A stretch of 64,000 nt of DNA from Buxus sempervirens (taxonomy: Eukaryota > Streptophyta > Magnoliopsida > Buxales > Buxaceae). Below the pieces are notes generated by a model. It was not told where the DNA came from, did not search any database, and was given only the letters and a program-made list of their open reading frames with translations. Shown here piece after piece: positions 36,132-48,100 of this stretch. The position numbers and the translations under genes are program-made. Every line of letters starts with the position of its first letter. The first letter of the stretch is position 1. The DNA is taken from positions 37,374,392 through 37,438,391 of the forward strand of contig OX387190.1 of assembly GCA_947561395.2 (NCBI GenBank). The letters are read 5' to 3'.

Positions 36132-37590
36132 GTGAGTGCTCTCATCCATCGTCCTGGTTCACACACAGGTACTTTGTCTTTAACTTCTTTCTTACACCAA
36201 AACTCAGCTGTTGGAATGGAATCTGGCTGGAATCACGGAACCCAATGGCAATGGAACTTGGGATCTCAGCCGAAATTCAATTCCAATTTCACTTTCAGGC
36301 CACTCGTGAGCGCTCAAACAGATTCTTGTCTTCAACTCTTAAAACTCCTAGGTTTCAATGAAGCTAAGCACTCCAATTTCGTGTTCTCTCCCTTGTCGCT
36401 GTATGTGGCATTGAGTTCACTAGCCCCTGGATGCAGTGGTGCTACCTTGGAACAGCTGTTAGCGTTCCTCAAGTCCCAGAGCCTTCACCATCTCAACTCC
36501 ACTAGTTCTTCCCTCCTGGTTGAGGATCTGGTCCGTGGGACTTCCGTCCATGGAGGACCAGTTTTGTCTTTCATCAGCGGCGTTTGGGTCGACAGGTCTC
36601 TCGCACTCAAACCTGCATTCAGAGATGTCTTACAAACGGTCTATACAGCAGAAGCAGAAGCCGTTGATTTTCGTCATCAGGTGAATTTTCTTCTCTGTCC
36701 TTTTTTTTTTTTTTTTTTTCCTTTTTCACTTCTCCTTCGGATTGATTGTTTTTATCACTGCAACCACAACATGGGCTAGGCTGACGAGGTGAGGAAGGCG
36801 GTGAATACATGGGCAGAAAGGCGTACTAATGGGCTCATCAAGGATCTTCTTCCTGAAAGATCTGTCGATCACTTAGCCAGGCTTGTTCTTGCTAATGCTT
36901 TGTACTTCAAAGGAGCGTGGAGTGAAGCGCGCGTTTGATAGATCAAAAACGGAGAACTCTGAATTTCACCTCCTTGATGGAAGTTGTGTCCAAGTTCCCT
37001 TCATGACTAGCGAAAATGATCAATTCATTCGCTCTTTCAGTGATGGCTTAAGAGTTCTCAAACTTCCGTATAGGCAAGATTTCAACAATCACAGACGCTA
37101 TTCCATGTACATATTCCTTCCCCATGAGAAAGATGGGCTCTGGCCTCTCCTTGACAGGGTGAACTCTGATTCAGGATTCTTAGACTGCCATCTTCCCGAG
37201 CAATAGGTACCAGTGATAAAAAAATTCATGGTGCCGAGGTTCAAGATTTCATTTGGATTCGAAGCCTCCAGAGCTTTGAAGGACTTGGGACTTTGGTTGC
37301 CTTTCTCACCTCTGGAAGCAGAGCTAACCGAGTTAGTGAGCAATTTACCTCCTGGTAATGGCCTCTATGTTTCAAGAATTCATCAAAAATGCTTTATCGA
37401 CATGAACGAGGAAGGAACAGAAGCCACTGCTGCTACTGCCATTGTTTGTAGGCTTCAATGCGCTTCACTTCTCAATCCCATGGATTTTGTGGCAGATCAC
37501 CCGTTTATGTTTACAATCAGAGATGATGTTCGTGGGGCGGTGTTGTTCATGGGATGTGTCCTTAATCCATTGATGCTGGGTGATAAATGA
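36132..37590 (+). pseudogene. Plant serpin (serpin-ZX-like) with a frameshift and a premature stop
   Basis: Exon 1 (to 36680, first Met 36132 or 36216) encodes NFVFSPLSLYVALSSLAPGC and SFISGVWVDRSLALKPAF. A 99-bp GT-AG intron (36681-36779) sits at the usual plant serpin position. Exon 2 from 36780 encodes [20 protein letters not shown] and [13 protein letters not shown], then hits TGA at 36936-36938 because of a +1 frame change near 36921-36935. In the shifted frame homology resumes ([24 protein letters not shown]), breaks at TAG 37204-37206, and continues (KKFMVPRFKISFGFEASRAL) to the natural end at 37588-37590. The reactive-loop hinge EEGTEATAATA is well preserved, then FVADHPFMFTIRD. Serpins are suicide inhibitors of cysteine or serine proteases. 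As read, no full-length protein can be made. Two lesions in otherwise clean sequence point to a young pseudogene or to base-call errors. Confidence 0.85.
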
Positions 37591-37679
37591 TTTAGCCTTT
37601 TTCATGTATCTGTCGCTGTGGTTGAGACTTCTCAGTTGCTACTGCTTTTTGAACCAATTAAATAAAGATATTAGACAGT

Positions 37680-37818
37680 TGTTAAAGTCTGCTATATGTA
37701 AGAATTTGTCTTCGTCATACAAACTGTAATGTTAACCCTAATTCATTAAGAGAAAAATACAATTTCTTTTCTGCCGTTTTTCCTCTCTTCTTCTCTGCGT
37801 CATCATGGTATCAGAGCC
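37680..37818 (+). mobile_element. TRIM-type LTR with primer-binding site (truncated)
   Basis: A 126-bp segment runs from TGTTAAAGTCTGCTATATG to CTGCGTCATCA (37680-37805, TG...CA) and is followed at once by TGGTATCAGAGCC, the canonical initiator-tRNA-Met primer-binding site of plant LTR retrotransposons. No second LTR is seen in the next kilobases, so it is a truncated or miniature element. The sequence after it (to about 37985) may be its internal part. It lies 90 bp after the serpin remnant. Confidence 0.7.
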
Positions 37819-37988
37819 TTGCTTGGACTAACGTCCCCTTCTCCGTTAAGGATACTTCTGTAATCCGTGAATGACAATAGTTCTATGAAGAACCCACAAG
37901 AAGCTGTTGCTTTAACTGCAGTGATCATGTGGGGCTTTTTCTGGAGAGAAATACATACATTCCGAGGCCATATTAGCTGGTCCCTCAC

Positions 37989-38089
37989 GTTGGAAGATCT
38001 GTTGGTCCAACGGTGGATGATGTGTACACATAGGCTTCATGCACCTATGTGGATACATACATCACCGTTCGACCAGCAGATCTTCCAAC
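37989..38089. repeat. Long near-perfect hairpin (46-bp arms, 9-nt loop)
   Basis: Left arm 37989-38034 (GTTGGAAGATCTGTTGGTCC and on) pairs with right arm 38044-38089 (ending CAGCAGATCTTCCAAC), with only a few mismatches and small bulges. The loop is CTTCATGCA. Either a foldback transposon remnant or a small-RNA precursor; nothing in sequence decides. Confidence 0.7.
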
Positions 38090-39176
38090 CAAGAGCTCCA
38101 GCAGATTTCAAGCATACATTCCTATACTTTGATAAATTGGGAAAGCTCTTCTTGTCTACTACAACAATTTTAGTCACAATTATCTTTGCCAATCTAGAGA
38201 CATTAGAGAGGATCGTTTCTAGATTAACCATAACGACAATATCTTGAAAATAAGAAATTAATAGAGGTATTTTGTTATTTAAAAATTTTTTATTAGATCT
38301 TGAAAAAGTAGGGCATCTTCTCATTGCTTATCGATCACACGGTTTCCATAAAGACTAAACCCCAACCAGGTGAAGAACAAAGTCACAGAGCCCACATTAC
38401 CAAAAAAAAGAAGTCACAAAGCCCACGTACTGTTGAAACGAAAAACTGAAACATTAAAACGTTGAGTCAAATGTTTTGTCCACTGACGCTTTGTTCGTCG
38501 GCACGAAACATTTTCCTTCAATACATCCAACCCAGATGGGCTCGTTTGTGGGAGGCACAAGATTGTATTGACTTATCAATTGCATTTGAATGCTAATAAT
38601 CAAAAGGAGAGGGAGAGGGAGAGGGGGGAGCGAGGAGGAGGAGAGGGAGAGGGAGAGGGGGAGCGAGGAGGAGGAGAGAGAGAAAGAGATTGAAAACAAA
38701 CAGGCATAATTGGATGCCAACCAGGTGTTCAAGAAAAGTTTGTGCCTCAAGTTTTTCCTTTGCATTACCGTCTGTATAATGTTACAACACTAGGTCCCGA
38801 AATTGACGATGGAATTACATAAGAATACAAGTATAGGTACCCAGAACCTTCACAAGGGCAAATTTTCAGAGATACAATGGATACACTGGCAAGCTTGAAC
38901 TCCATCATATTCATCATGCCTAATCAGGCTGACTACTGAAAACCTAATATCTACAAATTCAAAATAATTCAATCATATATTATACAGATGAGAAGGGGGG
39001 AAAGTATTCCGGCAGAGTATGAATGTATATCTTTCAGTTCTTTTCGAAGCGACAAACTAATGAACAGCACCAATTGACCTGCTTCCAAATCCCCCGACCA
39101 GAATTCCTTTAACAATGACAGGGCCTTGCTATTTCAAGGAAGCGATAAAAACCATGAAGAGAATTGAGCCACTGCA
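38090..39176. other. Intergenic and 3' flank of the MAPKKK gene, with a GA-rich tandem repeat
   Basis: 38601-38690 is a purine-rich tandem repeat, two copies of a roughly 44-bp unit built from GGAGAGGGAGAGGG and GAGCGAGGAGGAGGA. The part from about 38760 to 39176 is probably the 3' UTR of the minus-strand kinase gene. No other gene seen. Confidence 0.5.
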
Positions 39177-42100
39177 TCATCCACCTCGATAATCCCTTCC
39201 ATGAGTCTTTGGAAAAGCATTAAGACGGTCATGTGCAGCACCCAGTTGTAAATAATTGACAACATTTGGGGAAGGGCACGAACTGGGTGTGCTACGATTT
39301 GAATGTGGAGGTGATAAACTAGGAAGTGCTTCTAGGGTGGAACGAGGAGAATGATGGGAAGCCGCTGTGGAGTTGAAAGTTTCAGGACGAGATTGTAGAC
39401 CAGTCTCACTGGATAAAAACAATAGCAATACTTGTAACTGAATCCCTTAGTCACGCAGAAGTGAGCAGCAGCAACTTGAAAGAGTTCTCATTCATGCAAT
39501 CTGCGAACATAAAGAAAAGAAACATACCCATGCAATGGCAATTTTCCTCTTGTGATCTGGTTGCCAGAAGAGATGGGCATCCCGCTAGATCTACTCCACT
39601 CCCCGGGAGAATGCACTCTATCCTGTCAAAATAAAGTTTGGAATAAGAATAACATCACCACACTTGTAAAACACAGTTTAATGATGCATAAAAAGTGATA
39701 AAGGCAAGGTTACAACTACCATTTGGAATATTTAGAATTTCGAGTAACTGCTATCAATTCCATATCTGGTATATAAAATAGAGTAAATTACACTTACCTC
39801 CTGTATGGTTTCTGACTACTGCAGATACCTCCCCTGAGGTTTCCTAAATGACACTTACCTCTCTTATAAGACATATAAAATATAATTTTACTATTTTACC
39901 CTTTATTAGTTTTTTTATTTAAAATAAGAAATTTTCAAAATTTTAAATAATAAAATCACTCATAATTTTTAAATTGATTATTAAGACTTTTTAACTTTTT
40001 AACTTTTAAAAATTATTTATCATTATAAAAAAACCTCAAAATCTTACACTTTTTTATACCTAAAGAAGGGTAAATTCGTCAAAATATATTTATATTTTAA
40101 TAAAATTTGTGCGAAAGGGAGGGATATGAAATAGACAACAAAAATAGAAAGGAGGTAAGTGTCATTTCAGAAACCTCAAAGAGGTATCTGCAGTTATCAG
40201 AAACCATAAGGGAGGTAAGTGTAATTTACTCTATAAAATACCAAGGTAGTATATGTACTGGATGACAGATACAACTCAACAGGTATCATCCATATCTGCT
40301 GGTACATAAAGAAGTAAAAACTTTCACTAATACATATTGATGTATCAGAGGTAAATAATATTTGAAATATCCTCTTTTTTCATATAACCTTTTCAGACCC
40401 TTTCTTTTCTTTCATCATTTTGAGCTCAAGTTAGTTCTTACTCTTTTTCCTTCAACCCTTTTCTCCACATTGGTATTCTCCCTAGATTTATGTATTTAAG
40501 TGACAAGTTAGCATGATTTGTACACTTTTGAAGCAAAATAAAATGGGAATCAATGGGATTTAGGGTTTTTCTACTCTTGGTTAGTTTTCTTTGATTTTCT
40601 GCATGCTAATGCATCATTATTTTTTCTTTCGTTAGATTTTCATGTTTAAGACATCTTCTTCTTTTTTTTTTTTCACAAATCATTTTCAATATCTGATAAA
40701 CATTTTATGTTTTTGCTTCCTCAATTTAGGATAATTCTTGAATAAAATGCCTTATTTTCTAAAAATTTTCAAATTCATTGTCCAAGTTGAAAAATACACT
40801 TCTTTAATCCACTTAAGTACTAATATTCATGGATTGGGAGCTCAATCTGTAGATGAAAAGCCCTTCTTTGTAATTTTTCTAATATATTTTTATTATATCA
40901 ATTATTTATCAATCAGGTTGTAAAATGCCATCTTTAAGCTCCAAAATACTTAAGATTCATGGATTTGCATCCCCGTCCAAGCATCTAAGAGCATTTATTT
41001 TGAAATTTATTAGTTTTGCAAAAGATTAAAAATATCTCGTGAAAATTTAATGTGTGATCATTTCTTTGCTTTAGTTTCTGTCCTGTTTCTATCAATGGTG
41101 CAATTTATTTAATTCAATTAAGCTTTCTTAATATTCCTAAATATGTAATATGTGATCATTTCTTAGCTTTCTTTTTCTTTGTCATGTTTCTATCAAGGGT
41201 GTGATATAGGTAGTTTAGTTTGATGTGCTTCGGGTTGTTTTGGATTAATTAGAGCCTTACTACCAGAGCAGTAAGTAGGGTGGGTTGGTCAGGTTATGTA
41301 AGTTCGGGCTCAACCCAATCTAAGATTCACTAGCCCAAACTCACCATTGGCCCGCCCTAACCCAAACTTATTAAACCCAAACCCAACCCAAACTTTATTA
41401 TTTGAGTTCAGGCTAGGTTCGGGTTGGCCCAAACAAAATATAAAATTTTGAATATTTCTTTTGTTTTTTTTAATATGAATGTAAATGTTGGAATATCATT
41501 AATGGAAGTCATGCACAACGGCCTCTTAATTGGCCTCTTGAATTTGGAAAAAAACTTAATTAATTTATTTCTTAAAATATTACTTTTAACATAATGAACC
41601 AACCACATGCCCATTGTATTTGTGGTTGCACAATCTTTTTTGTCGAGGATGTGCACCCAAATACATATTCATTGTAGCGTATATATCTTTGTGTATATAA
41701 AATTATTTATTTGAGAATAAATTCATAAATCTGTTATCACATGTTTTCTAATTTTATGTTTTATAGATAATTACATAACTACAAAGACAATATAAAAAAA
41801 AAGAAAACAATAGTGTATATACATAATAAATACTCACTTAAATATATGTATGAGAGTGTGCACATCTCAACTCAACTTCAGGCTTTTCGGGTTCTATGAC
41901 ATGAACCCTAACCCAAACCAAACTCAACTTCAGGCCAGAAATGAAGCCCAGCCCAAACCCAAACCCAAACTCAATGCTTATTTCGAGCTCTTATTTGGGT
42001 TGGGCAGTCTGTACTAGATTTACAGCTCTACTTACTACAACCCAAAAGCAAAATTGGAAAAAAAACTGAACCAAACCATTTTTTTCTGATTTGTCTTGCC

Positions 42101-45100
42101 CAGTTTTTGATTTAAAATGAACCAGCTGAAATCCCTAATTCCTTTATGTCATTTGAGATCATTTAAGGTTTCATATTATTTATGCTTTATTTTTAATGTT
42201 TGATTTTTTTTTTATTATTTTCTAATAAGAACAATAGTCTAGATTTTCACCGATCAAAAAAAAAAAAAAAAACAATAACCCAGATTTATTTGAAGTTGGG
42301 TAGGGTTATGCCTCATATCGTTCAGACTCTGCCTGCTGGTTGTTAATTCTTATAACTCAGTTTTCCTTGGACTGCATCTGAGACAAGGATACCTTAAACT
42401 ATAATAATGGGCTATTGAAATTTACCTCCAATTTTATCCCGGAAAATTCTTGGGCAATTCCTGGAACATCCAGTTGCTGCGAGTTTCTCACAAAACGATG
42501 TTCAAGTAGCTTGCTCGCTGGTGGCCTCTCTGCAGGACTTCTCCTAAGGCAACACTGTAGGAAATCCTTTCCGTCAGATGATAGAGTTTCAGGTATAGGT
42601 GGGGATTCTCTCCAGACTTTGAACATAGCTGCTGCCTGCATTTGTAGAGGGCAACAACAGATTTCACTGACTATGCACAATATATATATATATTTGATTA
42701 GACAAACAAAGATGGGATGCAATTTCCAAATCATAAATGAAGCCAAAGATTAAAAACAAAATACTAGAAAAGCTACAAGTTGGTGATTGGACAGTACAAG
42801 GCCCTCTGACCGATAGCAGAATTACAGCATATTGACAACTGAGGTTTTCTAGTTCATAAATGCCAACTCAACTAAAAAATCCTCCTGTAACTGGACGCAC
42901 AAGGAAAAAAAAAACCATGATGCACTGGGCATATGATCTATCTCTCCCCATGTCCCTCTCTCTTTTATTAATTTTTCTTCCCTTTTTTTTGGGGAGATGT
43001 GGAGATTCTGAAATAGTTGATCTCATCATCTCTCATCAAATTTCCATATTCAAACTCAACAGGCATAAGATCAACTATTTCAAGGACAAGATTCAAGAAT
43101 CTTTCCTTTCCAGTAAAAGTTCAAGGGAAGCTTGTGCAGCCGTTATTCATGCAAACAAATAAATATCATCAATATTAAGTTTGCACAAGTTTTGTTCAAT
43201 GAATCAGAAATCAATTTGTTTTGCATCTCTTTCTTTAGATTTAGGAATCATCTACCGAAGGTTCCGTCCTCAACCCAGCTATCACTACCCCAGTTTTGTC
43301 TAAACTTACTGTTCTGCATGGGATGGGCATTTCTGCAATGAGAATTTTGAGAGAGATCTGTTGGAAAACTATTAAAAATAAGGAATAGTAAGATAGAGTG
43401 TCTAGATGTTACATAAATAGGAAATAAGATAAATTAAAATAGGTTAATAATGTTTGGCATATAAAATAAGGGCCTGCGGAGGTAGCTAGAGAAGTTATAA
43501 AGGGTATTTATTGACAATAGATGGCAAAAGGAAGACAAAAAAGGGAAGAAAAAAAAAGTCAGAATGGAGTCAGAAAGGGTTCCGATACTTGTAATCTGAC
43601 TAAAGATATGACTTCCGAGAGGCTGGGATGGAGGAATATGATTCAAATTACCGAACACAAGATTCGTGTTGCCAACCCCACTTTGGGGGGAAGTGGCTTA
43701 TAATGATGATGATGATTGTATTTGGATTTCAAGTAAATAACCGTGCATGATATGTTCGGCTAGGCAGAAGATTCATGGAGTTATCATGCGTTTCAATACA
43801 CCAATCTACAGTGTCTAAGTCTGTCAAGGAGTGCTTGAGTCACCTATTTCTTGATCTCCAGAAAAACAGTGAGTTCTCTCTAGAGAAAGGTCCAAGAGTT
43901 GGTCAACAGACCTCATAGACTCTCCCTCTCTCTCTCTCTCTTTGAACTTTCTATTTTACTTTTTCTGTAATCTTGTTACAAACATAGAACCATTTATATT
44001 GCATATGTTTCAGTAGAATATTTATGCAGTTCCACATGTTTAAATCAACAGGGTTTAAGTCTATCAGGAAGTGCTTGGGTCAACCATCTTCTGATGTCCA
44101 AAGGAGCAAGAAGCCAGATCTCTCCATCACAGGGATATAGCGCATTGAATGTAAGTTTTCTTTCAGATCAAGCCTTATTCTTTCTCCGTTCAATAAGTCA
44201 TATACTTATTAGGAGCTTCTCCATGGGTCATTTACTTGTTTCCAAAAGCAATGGTTTTTGTCAGTGCTCTAACCATGAAGACTCAAGAGTGCAAGTTTAT
44301 ATTTGCATGCTGGTAAAACATGGAAGGCAGTTACTGACATGGTATAATTTGTTGACAGAAGTGTGACATTTCTGCACTAAGAAAGACCTATAGATGATGT
44401 GTAAAGACGTATCTCTGTTGCAACTGGAGGATGGCAAGGAGAAGTTCGTGAGTATGGAACTTAGATGAACTCTTATAATTCAAAGGTTGGCAGATTTTAG
44501 CAAAAATTTCTGCTGGGAATTCATGGAGTAGTTAAAAAGTTATAGACTGTGCTTTCAACAAGGGCATTCACCTCTGATAATGTTTGCCAGAGGACAGGAG
44601 TTGTTATTGTGATGAATATTACTTGTAAAACTGAGATTTTTTTTTATTATTTTTTTTTCTGGAAGTATGTGCATGAGTATGAGGTTATTGGAGTGGGGGC
44701 AGGACAGGAAAAATACTAAGGGTTTTGAATTAGTTTTAAGTTCCATTTTGGAAACATATTTATGTTCTTATGCAAGAATTTCTTGATTAAGGTTGTTAAA
44801 AAACAAAAGATGAAAACTTGCTGTTTTTCTTAATAGTACCATGGAGGGAGATGTTGATGAAACAGTCTGTTTTTTTTTTTCCTTTTTTCAGTCCATGAAC
44901 TTGCAATTTGCCATTTACAGAGAGAGAATGTTTTTAAGTCATGTTACCCATTTTACTTTTCCAAAAGATGAAGCACAATGTTTATGATGGTCAACACAAG
45001 GTTTGGCTCTGTGTGGGGGAGAGAGAGAGAGCCCCTACTTTTCATTGACCAGGGACCTTAGAAAAGGAAGCAACAGTACCATACCTGACATGCTTATGGT

Positions 45101-48100
45101 CAGGAGGTTCTTGTCAATTGACCTATAAAAATGTCATTTTACAGAAGGGGCACAGGTGTAATGAAATAAAAAAAAAGGGTATCAAGAAAATAGGAGAGAA
45201 AACCAACTACCAAAAAAAGTGAGGGCACAAATGCAAAGACCCCAAATAAATATAATTGGATGACATGAACCAAATGAACATAATAAAGAGTCCAGCTGAG
45301 TGATAAAAAGGAATAACAGGTCAAGAAGTCTGAACAAGTGGGAGCATTAGAAGAACAATATCAGCACACCTCTTTGTGAAAGGAAAAAATTTCCACCAAG
45401 AGCTAGGTTTTTATCATTTTAATCCTAACCCAAGAAGAATGCATTTCAGACAAATAAATTACAGAAAAGTGTTGTGCAACAATCTGCCAATGGAAGCTCT
45501 GTTAGAAGTGTTAGGAAAGCCATTTCAGGAGAAGCCACAACTGCACCTTCAGGTCTACATTGCAGGGCCAACACATTCTCAGCAAATGAGTTTCTTGAGA
45601 AAGTAATGAAATGACAGAAAGAACAGTAACCGAAAATAAAACAGAAACTGCAATAAATTTGATGATGGAAGACTAAAGTCTTTCAATAAGCTTAACTCCA
45701 CCAAAAATATTTTAATAAGCACAATTGACATACAAAATCACACTTCAAACATTCGTGTCAATGGATAAAGCAAAATAAATTGCATAATGTTCTCACCCCT
45801 TCATATTCACTCCAAGGAGGTTTACCATTGAGCATCTCAATAATAGTGCAACCCAAACTCCATATGTCAACACCAAGCGCATGATCACTAGTACTATCTT
45901 TCTGCAACACAGACTGCAAAACCTGCAAGAATAAAATAGGTTTAAGAAAGGGAGACCTACACTAAAATCTACCAACACAAGACACTAATGAAATGGAAAA
46001 AATAAATATCGATATATATACCTCTGGAGCCATCCAATATGGACTTCCTTTCAGAGAAAGTTCTGCTGCTTGTCCAGTAAGCTGAATAATGAAAAATGGC
46101 AAATTTTTAAACCATCATCCATTCAATAAATATCTCCAATTATAATTTTTACAATTTATAATGGGACATATTTTTGAGGGATATAGCCTTTTTGGTAACA
46201 TGTTCCAGACATTATAAAATGTCAAACAGGGGAAATTTCTATAGTTTTTTCCTATTATTTCAATCATATTTAAAAAAAATAAAAATAAAGAAGCACTTAA
46301 AAGCCGTCCAATATATTATTAAACAGTTAAATTTTGATTCCAAACACCAATTGGTCAACTGCCCTTCGACTCAGAGCAAAGATTTCACAATGTTTAATAT
46401 GTCCCCCCCCCCCCCCCCCCCCCCCTTCCTTCCCTCTCTCTCTCTCTCTCTCTCTTCCCTTTGGCTCATTTTGCAATCAATTATAATGTGATGGATTATT
46501 ATCTATTTGTAGACTTGAAAGATCTGCAATCCCACAAAGTTTGTGGAAAATTATATGCTACATTTCATTCTCAATCTACTTGTTGACCAGAAAAAGTTAA
46601 TTTTTGAATTCACATAATAATAATATTGGTTATTTTATGAAGTAAAATATATATGTTCTCAAAACAGACTTTTACTAGTTTCGAATGTTAGCATATGAAC
46701 TAATTGTATCATAAAATATAAATTTATCAAATAAATATTGGCATATTATAAATTAAAAATCAATTTCTACTTGATAATTTTTAGAATCAAAACTAAATGT
46801 TAAAAGGGTAAATTTATAATGGATAGCTAGTCCTACGATTACAAACACACTATATATTTACGATTTATGTAGAATTAGTATTTCATTGATAAAAATAACT
46901 TTTAGAGAAACATTCAAAATATCTTTAAAATTTATGTATTCTTGTTTGAATAGTTTTTTTTTTAATCAACTTTAAGGCCTTCCATCTATGGTTTTTGGAG
47001 TGCCTAAATGACTGAATATGCACAATCATGCATGTCTTAGTTCCTTAGGCATACATTACCTAGCTAATGTAAAAAAAATTTTATATAATATTTGAGTTTT
47101 TTAGGTGTAAACGTGTCTGATTAAGCATTCAAAATATTCCTCCTTTTTTTCCCAATGCTCCATTTCCTCAACTTTTTGGGCAACATCAATATCTCCCTTG
47201 CTATTTAAGCAATGTACCCCTTTCCCTGGGTAACATTATATTCTAATTCCTGCGTAACCACAACTTCTTGAGCAATTGCACTTACGAGATATTTAAACTT
47301 TGGATTATTAAGTTATAAATGCATTTAGAGGCTTTTTACGGCTAAAGGTGTACTCATGTTCACACAACTTAGGCAGGACGCTTTATTAGGATTGGTTAAA
47401 CATATTGTTGAAAATGGAGAGGACGCCTATTTAACAAAAGCTTGTCATGTCACAAAGTTCCACGTGGCATGACCAGACATTGGATGGCTCATAATAGATG
47501 AAGCCCACACAAACCATGAAGTTATCTGTTATTATTGGACAGTCTATTTTTACATATGTGATAAACATATCTATGAAATTTCTTTGAACTGATATGAATC
47601 ATTAGTTACATAATTATAAATTTGAGGTACTAAAATATAACAAAATCAGGGGTAGGGACAATATTTTCCTCTCAATTTCTCTGCCATTCTTCTGCTTCTC
47701 TCTTTCAATGACCTTCAGTTCTCTTAAAAACAATTAGTTAACAGCAAACAATTGAATAGGGAACCAATAAAGAAATAAGATTGGTTAAATAGGATGAAGG
47801 ACGTGAATGAATAATCAACTTTGAAAAGCCCAAGACGATGGCAATATTGATAAGTTCTCCATTTCTATAGTGGTCCAAGACCCAATAAGGAAGCTAGATC
47901 AACAATGTATACAAATCCATGCCATGATGGCTGGTTTGGTTGAGCCAGCTACTTTTTGCCTCTTACAAAAGACGTGCTATAGACACAATTAGTCAAATAA
48001 TCTCGTGGCACAACATGAGGTATCTATTCAACCTTTTTCTCCTCCATCTGAAAATAATTCAGATCTTTCAACCACTCTCTTTCCCTATGGACAGATTTAG

